Shown: in pieces, positions 1 through 5,333 of the stretch
Layout of the letters: each line of letters begins with the position of its first letter
Numbering within the stretch: the first letter of the stretch is position 1
Source: Selenomonadaceae bacterium
Lineage (GTDB): Bacteria; Bacillota; Negativicutes; Selenomonadales; Selenomonadaceae
DNA length: 9,382 bases
Assembly (NCBI GenBank): GCA_017453765.1
Contig: JAFTEG010000254.1
Span: 1 to 9,382, forward strand
Direction: 5' to 3'
Notes under the pieces: generated by a model
What the model saw: only the letters and a program-made list of their open reading frames with translations
What the model was told of the DNA's origin: nothing
Database searches by the model: none
Program-made: the position numbers and the translations under genes

Positions 1-2688
1 ATTCTCAATGCGTCAGACCTTAAAAGCGGCGTTTTGGAAACTACCACGAACAAAATCCTTGACCACACCGAAAAATTTTATCTTCTGTCAACGTCTTTGG
101 ATATGAAACTTTGCAACGTCATTGACAGCCTTTCAAAGACGCTGAAGGATAAAGCCGCCTTAACGTGCGTGCGCTTTGCCTACGACATTAATTTTGAACT
201 TGAAACCGAAGTTCGCGCAGGAAAAAGTGAAGATGGTTTTATTGTACGCAGTCTTGCCGAACTGCTTGAGCAACTGGAATATGACGAAAATCTTATTTTA
301 AAGCGCGATGATTATCACATTGTAATTAACGATGATGACGTTGACGAGAAAATAGCCGACAGCGCGGTTGCGAAACTTTTTCAGCAGACAGTATTTTTAA
401 ATCTCAATGTTGACATTAAGAAAAAATCAGAAATTAAAAAGGCGCTGATAAAGGAACGTTTTCGCGCCAATTATCAGAAACTGCGCGAGCAGATAAACAT
501 TCAGAAAAATTATCTTGAAACGGCGCTGATTCATGCCAATCTTACCGAACAAGGCAAGGAACGCATTGCCGGTATGGTTGCCGCATTTGACAAGATGATT
601 GAAGAGACTGAAAAAGCCAGAAAACGTCCTTTGCGCATTGCGGCAATGGGTACCAAAAAAGCCGGTAAAAGCGTCGTCATTAACAGCCTTTTGAAACGTG
701 ACTACGCGCCGACAAGTTCGGAACTTCCAACGCCAAATATCATTAAATACATTCCTGCGGATGCCGATTCCGAATTGACACTTGAATATCAAGATAGCAC
801 CAAAATATTCGACAGCGCGGAAGAGTTGAGTAATTTTATCGGCAATGAATTTGAAAATGCGCAACAGCATACCGGCGAAGGCTCCGGCTTGGATGATATG
901 ATTATTCATTATCCCTGCGACGATTTAAGCGGCTATGAAATTTGGGATACGCCGGGACCGAATTTTGCCGGCGCAGGTGACGAACACCAAAAAATTGCCG
1001 AACAATGTATCGAGGCCGCCGACGTTTGCATTTTCGTCATGAACTATTCAAACCACCTTACGAATGACGAAGTAAAATTTTTAAATCAGATTCACGAAGC
1101 CTTTGAGAAAAATGATAAATTCTACTCTTTATTCATTACCGTAAACCGAATTGACGAGCGTTACGCGGCGGAGGTAGAAAAATCCGTCAATCGCATTTTG
1201 GATTACATTGCCGGCAGACTTGAGGAACTCGACTACAAAAACATTGTCATTTTCGGCACAAGCGCGTTGCAGAGTTTTTATCTCGAAAAAGTACTTGGCA
1301 TTTTGAAAGAACTTGACATGGAACCGGACGAAGATGACGAGTTTTCTGACGTTGTCAGACGTTTGAAGAAAAAGCACCGTGAATTTATGGTGCCTGTTCG
1401 TTTCATTGAAGATGCGCTGAAAAATCTTGAAGACTTCCACGACATTGAGGAACCCGACGCCGCAACTTTAGAAAATTTCAGCGGCATTCCTCAACTTTGG
1501 CGGCATGTAAAATATATCGGTGAACAAAAAGTCGATACCGAAATTGTCGACAGCGTTATCGGCAGATGTGAAACGCAATTTGCAACAATTCGCAATGCAC
1601 TTTTGGTGACGGGATTACAAAAACTTTCTGCTGACGATAAAGCCCGCCTTGAAGATTTGGAAAGTAAAATTATAAACCTCACCAACACGGTAAGCCGTGC
1701 CATGAGTGATATTGATAAAATTACCGGCAACAGTGACTCCTTGAAACTTGCCAAGTATGGAATGGCTGAAGAAGCCGACAGCATAAAGCGTGAGGCAATT
1801 CGTGTTGCAAGGGACAGAAGTAAGGCTATTGTTCAAAATTCCGCCATTTCGGATTATGACGTTGAACAACTTCAAAGTGGTAGACGTACCGAAAACATAA
1901 AAAAACTTATGGACAGTTTAAATAATCTGATTACCGGTGCCAATAACACTTCCGCGCAGAGACTTGTGAAATTAATTCAGGTTGAAGGCAATAATTTCAG
2001 CCGCAAAGTTGAATCCGCCGTGCAAGAAGCTCAGGAAAAAATTATTGCCGAAACCGAGCGCGTAAAAGAATCCATTGGCGGTGATAACGTCGCGGCAGAT
2101 ATGATACGCGCCTTTACACTTCCCCAATTTCCCGTCAGCCTTAATAAATTGTCTTCGTCCGTTAATCTTGAATCTAGTGTAACGTCTGCCGAAATGTCAG
2201 TCATTGCAAAAAATTCAACTAAAATTATTCAAGAGTCCCGCAGTAAAACAGAACGCCGCAAACGTGGCGCAAGAGGTTTTTGGGAACACCTTGCATTTTG
2301 GAAGGATTACTACGAAGATGTTACCGTTTGGTTTGACGTAGACGTTGTGAAAGCCGACTCCCAAAATTTTAAAGCCAATATTCAGCGCTTTATACAGAAT
2401 CAAATCGTTGAGGCGATAGAATCCGCTCATGACGAAATGAAGTCCGACGTAGCGAAAAAAATTACCGACATTTACGATGACGTACAAAATCAGTGTCAAG
2501 AGATAGCCGGAAATTACAATGATATTTTCAGCAAATTTAAAGACGATATCGATGCCGCAAAAGACGAAACAAGCGCACATAAAAAAGCCATTGAACACGA
2601 TATCGGCGTACTTGTCGACATTGAAAGTAAAATTACGCCGTTCTTTGAACTTTGGGAAGAAATTCTTTACGGCGACGATGCAAGGTGA
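1..2688 (+). CDS. Dynamin-like large GTPase, 5' end probably outside the window
   Basis: This is a large GTPase of the bacterial dynamin-like type, expected to bind and hydrolyse GTP and to act at membranes. The frame is open to base 1. The first in-window start is TTG at 34, which has no good ribosome binding site, so the true start is probably upstream. Residues are counted from that TTG (884 aa). The G1 P-loop GTKKAGKS lies at 206-213, followed by a conserved SSELPTPN stretch in the G2/switch I area. G3 is DTPG at 305-308, G4 is NRID at 371-374, and a G5-like TSA lies at 409-411. A long helical region follows, as in the dynamin stalk. Near 738-765 there is a basic then aromatic patch (RRKRGARGFW, FWKDYY) that could touch lipid; no true transmembrane helix is seen. 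The stop TGA overlaps the ribosome binding site of the next gene, so the two are co-transcribed. The G domain is clearly related to that of the GTPase at 4212. The family call is firm; the cellular role is unknown. Confidence 0.88.
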   Translation: MLNASDLKSGVLETTTNKILDHTEKFYLLSTSLDMKLCNVIDSLSKTLKDKAALTCVRFAYDINFELETEVRAGKSEDGFIVRSLAELLEQLEYDENLILKRDDYHIVINDDDVDEKIADSAVAKLFQQTVFLNLNVDIKKKSEIKKALIKERFRANYQKLREQINIQKNYLETALIHANLTEQGKERIAGMVAAFDKMIEETEKARKRPLRIAAMGTKKAGKSVVINSLLKRDYAPTSSELPTPNIIKYIPADADSELTLEYQDSTKIFDSAEELSNFIGNEFENAQQHTGEGSGLDDMIIHYPCDDLSGYEIWDTPGPNFAGAGDEHQKIAEQCIEAADVCIFVMNYSNHLTNDEVKFLNQIHEAFEKNDKFYSLFITVNRIDERYAAEVEKSVNRILDYIAGRLEELDYKNIVIFGTSALQSFYLEKVLGILKELDMEPDEDDEFSDVVRRLKKKHREFMVPVRFIEDALKNLEDFHDIEEPDAATLENFSGIPQLWRHVKYIGEQKVDTEIVDSVIGRCETQFATIRNALLVTGLQKLSADDKARLEDLESKIINLTNTVSRAMSDIDKITGNSDSLKLAKYGMAEEADSIKREAIRVARDRSKAIVQNSAISDYDVEQLQSGRRTENIKKLMDSLNNLITGANNTSAQRLVKLIQVEGNNFSRKVESAVQEAQEKIIAETERVKESIGGDNVAADMIRAFTLPQFPVSLNKLSSSVNLESSVTSAEMSVIAKNSTKIIQESRSKTERRKRGARGFWEHLAFWKDYYEDVTVWFDVDVVKADSQNFKANIQRFIQNQIVEAIESAHDEMKSDVAKKITDIYDDVQNQCQEIAGNYNDIFSKFKDDIDAAKDETSAHKKAIEHDIGVLVDIESKITPFFELWEEILYGDDAR

Positions 2689-2694
2689 TTTACA

Positions 2695-3411
2695 ATGTTT
2701 ACTGCCGCAGAATTTAGAATTATTAGGGAGAAGTGTCCCGAAAAATTGGAGAGCTTACTCGACAATTTAGGCATTGAAAAGCCGAATTGGAACGGCGACA
2801 ACGAATTTGCAAGTTATGCCGCGCTTGACGACAAAATTGTTGATTCTTTGTGCGCCAAACTTAAGAGCGAATCAATAATTGACGGCTACACAAAATTAAT
2901 GACGCTTGGCGGTTTGCCCTTCGATTACAGCGAAACAGACAATGAATTACTTGCCGCAATTCTCACCGAACAAGAAAAAATTCAAAGTAACTTAACCGAT
3001 AAAATCAGCACGTATGAGCCGGTTGAATCGGTTGAGCCGACGCCTGAAATTGAACAGTATGACTACAGCAATGTTAAAATTGAATTTTCCCGCGCAGATT
3101 TTGAGTTAGGCATTCCAATGACCGGTAGTAAATGGACCCTCAGCAACAGAAAAATTTTGTCCTTGCCTAAAGATTTGCAAACGCAGATAAAAAATTTAAT
3201 CTGCGAACATTTATGTAAAGCAGAAGTTGAAGCCATTGAAATTTCCGTAAAAACAAAACACGATGTACAAGCCGAATACTACGCCAGAAAGCATTTGGCG
3301 CAGTCAAGCATTAAACCTAAATCAGACCCGCCGCCGTTTACTTCCGACGAACTTTCCGACGCGCTGACAACTTTAAATTTGGTTGAAGATATTATAAAAG
3401 CTATCGATTAA
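2695..3411 (+). CDS. Unrecognised soluble protein, paralogue of the next gene
   Basis: I do not recognise a family for this 238-aa protein. The ATG start is supported by AAGGTGA at 2682-2688, 6 nt upstream and overlapping the stop of the GTPase gene. Residues 1-90 form a domain shared with the next gene, with the motifs MFTAAE, PNWNG and an invariant block IDGYTKLMTLGGLPFDYSET. A proline- and glutamate-rich linker follows (YEPVESVEPTPEIEQY). A soluble middle part contains a segment SNRKILSLPKDLQTQIKNLI and a helix-like stretch rich in Glu, Lys and Ala. The C-terminal stretch FTSDELSDALTTLNLVEDII resembles the C-terminus of the next gene. No signal peptide or membrane segment is visible. Position and spacing imply translation together with the upstream dynamin-like GTPase, so it may be a partner or adaptor; that is inference only. 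Confidence 0.85.
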   Translation: MFTAAEFRIIREKCPEKLESLLDNLGIEKPNWNGDNEFASYAALDDKIVDSLCAKLKSESIIDGYTKLMTLGGLPFDYSETDNELLAAILTEQEKIQSNLTDKISTYEPVESVEPTPEIEQYDYSNVKIEFSRADFELGIPMTGSKWTLSNRKILSLPKDLQTQIKNLICEHLCKAEVEAIEISVKTKHDVQAEYYARKHLAQSSIKPKSDPPPFTSDELSDALTTLNLVEDIIKAID

Positions 3412-3416
3412 GGAGG
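3410..3416 (+). promoter_or_regulatory. Strong ribosome binding site overlapping a stop codon
   Basis: AAGGAGG overlaps the TAA stop (3409-3411) of the upstream gene and sits 7 nt before ATG 3424. It decides in favour of the ATG over the TTG at 3421 and indicates coupled translation of the two paralogues. Confidence 0.8.
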
Positions 3417-3423
3417 TTGCTTG

Positions 3424-4110
3424 ATGTTCACTGCGGCAGAATACAGGCTGATTCGTGAGAATTGTCTTGCCGATTTACAAAAACTTTTGGCAATGCTTAA
3501 TATGAGCGAGCCGAATTGGAACGGCGGCGACGAGTTTAGAATTTATGAAAAAGTTGACGAAGGGATTATCGAGCGCGTTTGCCGCCTTATGAAAAGCGAC
3601 TCTGTTATTGACGGTTATACCAAATTGATGACGTTGGGCGGCTTGCCTTTTGACTACAGCGAAACCGATAACGAATTGCTTGCCACGATTTTAAAAAATA
3701 AAGAGTACGTTATGCGCGGCGCAACTCAAGCCGTATCGACAAAGCAGACTGTTACGGAAAATCGTCCGCAAAAAATTACTAAAACCGTAGAAGAAAAAAA
3801 GCCTAAACCTGCTTTTATAGTCGGCGGTATCGGATTAATTTTAATTGGCATTGGTATTGCAATTTATAATGCTGTAGCTGAAAATGCCGATATCGGTATG
3901 GCAGTCATTCTTATTCCGATTGTAGTCGGCGTTGCAGGTCTTATAATCGGTTTTAACGGCGAAACCGTCACAAAGACGGTAACGGTTGACGGTCCGCCGG
4001 CTCAAAAAAAGGTTACTGCCGAAACAAAAAAAGCCGCCTTCACGGAATCTGAAATTCGGCAAGTCTTTGAAATTTTAGCTCAGATTAATAAAATCGTGCG
4101 GTCAATTTAA
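3424..4110 (+). CDS. Unrecognised membrane protein with a two-helix hairpin, paralogue of the preceding gene
   Basis: This is a 228-aa protein of no family I recognise. ATG at 3424 is preferred over the in-frame TTG at 3421, because AAGGAGG at 3410-3416 lies 7 nt from the ATG. Residues 1-90 match the N-terminal domain of the preceding gene (MFTAAE, PNWNG, IDGYTKLMTLGGLPFDYSET). A lysine-rich linker with KKPKP precedes two strongly hydrophobic helices at about 130-152 and 157-177, separated by only four residues (ENAD). This is a tight transmembrane hairpin that would put both ends on the same side, presumably the cytoplasm. After the hairpin come a polar Lys/Thr-rich segment and a C-terminal helix FTESEIRQVFEILAQINKIV, similar to the end of the preceding protein. 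It could anchor its operon partners, including the GTPase, to the membrane; that is inference. The last codons lie in the first copy of a 23-bp tandem repeat. Confidence 0.86.
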   Translation: MFTAAEYRLIRENCLADLQKLLAMLNMSEPNWNGGDEFRIYEKVDEGIIERVCRLMKSDSVIDGYTKLMTLGGLPFDYSETDNELLATILKNKEYVMRGATQAVSTKQTVTENRPQKITKTVEEKKPKPAFIVGGIGLILIGIGIAIYNAVAENADIGMAVILIPIVVGVAGLIIGFNGETVTKTVTVDGPPAQKKVTAETKKAAFTESEIRQVFEILAQINKIVRSI

Positions 4111-4147
4111 AATAAATCGTGCGGTCAGTTTAAAATAAATCGTGCGG
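4091..4147 (+). repeat. 23-bp tandem repeat, about 2.5 copies
   Basis: Copies start at 4091, 4114 and 4137. The unit begins AAATCGTGCGGTCA and ends TTTAAAAT. The first two copies differ at one base (4105 A against the corresponding G in copy 2), and the third stops after AAATCGTGCGG. Copy 1 encodes the last residues and the TAA stop of the membrane-protein gene, so the array looks like expansion of the gene's own 3' end. The third partial copy runs into the left arm of the terminator-like hairpin. There are no spacers, so it is not a CRISPR array. Confidence 0.85.
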
Positions 4148-4170
4148 GGGAGTCAGCTTTCCCGCATTTT
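4143..4170 (+). terminator. Probable intrinsic terminator after the three-gene operon
   Basis: The left arm TGCGGGGGA (4143-4151) can pair with TTTCCCGCA (4158-4166) as a 9-bp stem with two G-U pairs and a 6-nt loop (GTCAGC). A short run of four T follows. The T run is short, so termination may be partial and some read-through into the second GTPase gene is possible. Confidence 0.6.
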
Positions 4171-4199
4171 GTATTACAGTTCTATTTAGATTTGATAAT

Positions 4200-4204
4200 G
4201 GAGA
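4200..4204 (+). promoter_or_regulatory. Ribosome binding site that supports a TTG start
   Basis: GGAGA lies 7 nt upstream of TTG 4212. The only nearby ATG (4198) is out of frame and hits a stop after five codons, so the TTG is the supported start of the second GTPase gene. Confidence 0.65.
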
Positions 4205-4211
4205 AATTAAA

Positions 4212-5321
4212 TTGAATACGTTTACACAAATTTTACCGCAGTTTAAAGAAATAAAACTTTTGCATAGTGACGACTTCACCGACGAAATTCAAACAAACTG
4301 CGCCTATCTTTTGGCAGAAAGTAATTCCATTGCAAAGTTTATTGACAAAATCGGCAAAAGGTATGTCCATGACAATAAAGTTTTAAATCTCTACGACTTT
4401 TACACTGCGTACAATCTTAAATTTCCGACGGTGCCTTCGACTGTCTCACTTATGAGCCCAAAAAGATTAATTGCAATGGGCATAAAAAGTTTTGATGAAT
4501 TGTTGCAAAAAATTTTAGATAACGCCGGCGAAAATCTTCCAATGGCAGTTTTTCTTTCGATAGAAGCGCGGACTATGGAAGAAATGCTCAAAATCAAGCG
4601 TGATATTTTACAGCAGTTTATTTTTTTGAGAATGTACATTCCGATTATAGTCAGCGAAAATTTTAAAGCGGCTAAAAAAACTTTTGACGAAATTTTATAT
4701 TCAACGCCGGAAGAGAAAACAAACATTACTTTTATCGGTACAAAAAAATCCGGCAAGAGTTCACTTATAAATGCGGTACTCGGCGAAGAGTACACGCCTT
4801 CAAGTTCGGAATTGCCGACGCCGAATAAAATTTCCTATCTTTGGAGCGGCTCCGATAAAAGTTCAATTAGCGTTGAGTATGGTGACAATCAAATATATTT
4901 TAGCGACGCAAGTGACGTTAATGAATACTTGACGCGGGAATTTCGTCGCGCGAATAAAACTGCGTCCGCGCTAAGACCCATGCAAGTTTGCATTCCAAAT
5001 TTTCCGGCAGATTTACGCGACTTCATAATTACCGATACGCCGGGACCGAATTTTGCCGCATCGCAGGAGCATACGGCAGTTACGGAAAATACGCTGAAAG
5101 ATATTCAACACGCAATTTTCATAATGAATTATTCGGCGCACTTGACGGACGACGAAATTTTACTTTTCGATAAAGTCTACAAGGTTCTAAACAATAAGAG
5201 ACGTCACCAAACAATGATTGTTGCCGTTAATCGCATTGATGAAATGTACGCCGCCGACGTTATAAAATCTTATGAACGCTTTGCAGATTATATTTTGAAA
5301 AGGTTGAACGCACTAGGCTAA
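4212..5321 (+). CDS. Dynamin-like GTPase, front part of a GTPase-Sel1 fusion cut by an in-frame stop
   Basis: This 369-codon reading frame starts at TTG 4212. Residues 1-170 are a mostly helical N-terminal region with no clear match to the first GTPase. The G domain follows: P-loop GTKKSGKS at 176-183, SSELPTPN in the switch I area, DTPG at 275-278 and NRID at 340-343. Much of it matches the GTPase of the first operon (for example DTPGPNFA, MNYS.HLT.DE, NRIDE.YAA). The frame stops at TAA 5319-5321, before the G5 element. In the first GTPase the aligned text is LEELDYKNIVIF; here it is LNALG-stop-ENIVVV, so the stop replaces a Tyr codon and the missing G5 part continues in the same frame downstream. 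As a free product it would lack G5 and the end of the G domain and would probably be inactive. The likely intended product spans 4212-8021, about 1,269 residues. It could be a recent pseudogene, a sequence error or a bypassed stop. Confidence 0.82.
   Translation: MNTFTQILPQFKEIKLLHSDDFTDEIQTNCAYLLAESNSIAKFIDKIGKRYVHDNKVLNLYDFYTAYNLKFPTVPSTVSLMSPKRLIAMGIKSFDELLQKILDNAGENLPMAVFLSIEARTMEEMLKIKRDILQQFIFLRMYIPIIVSENFKAAKKTFDEILYSTPEEKTNITFIGTKKSGKSSLINAVLGEEYTPSSSELPTPNKISYLWSGSDKSSISVEYGDNQIYFSDASDVNEYLTREFRRANKTASALRPMQVCIPNFPADLRDFIITDTPGPNFAASQEHTAVTENTLKDIQHAIFIMNYSAHLTDDEILLFDKVYKVLNNKRRHQTMIVAVNRIDEMYAADVIKSYERFADYILKRLNALG
5319..5321 (+). other. In-frame TAA stop interrupting the GTPase domain
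   Basis: TAA stands where the paralogous GTPase has a tyrosine codon. One base change (TAT or TAC to TAA) accounts for it. The frame before and after is the same, with no insertion or deletion. TAA is a normal stop for neighbouring genes (3409-3411, 4108-4110, 8019-8021), so a changed genetic code is not supported. Confidence 0.85.
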
Positions 5322-5333
5322 GAAAATATTGTT

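Noticed and set aside
427..909. 160-codon open frame on the - strand inside the first GTPase gene
   Set aside because: It is fully antisense to a well-supported GTPase G domain, has low-complexity Phe/Ile-rich content typical of a shadow frame and no recognisable motif.
4183..4199. Possible -10 boxes (TATTTA, GATAAT) just upstream of the second GTPase
   Set aside because: The start site they imply would fall on or after the ribosome binding site at 4200-4204, and no -35 box lies at good spacing.
5319..5321. Recoding of TAA through an altered genetic code
   Set aside because: TAA ends three other frames in the window at sensible places (3409, 4108, 8019), so general reassignment is not supported.
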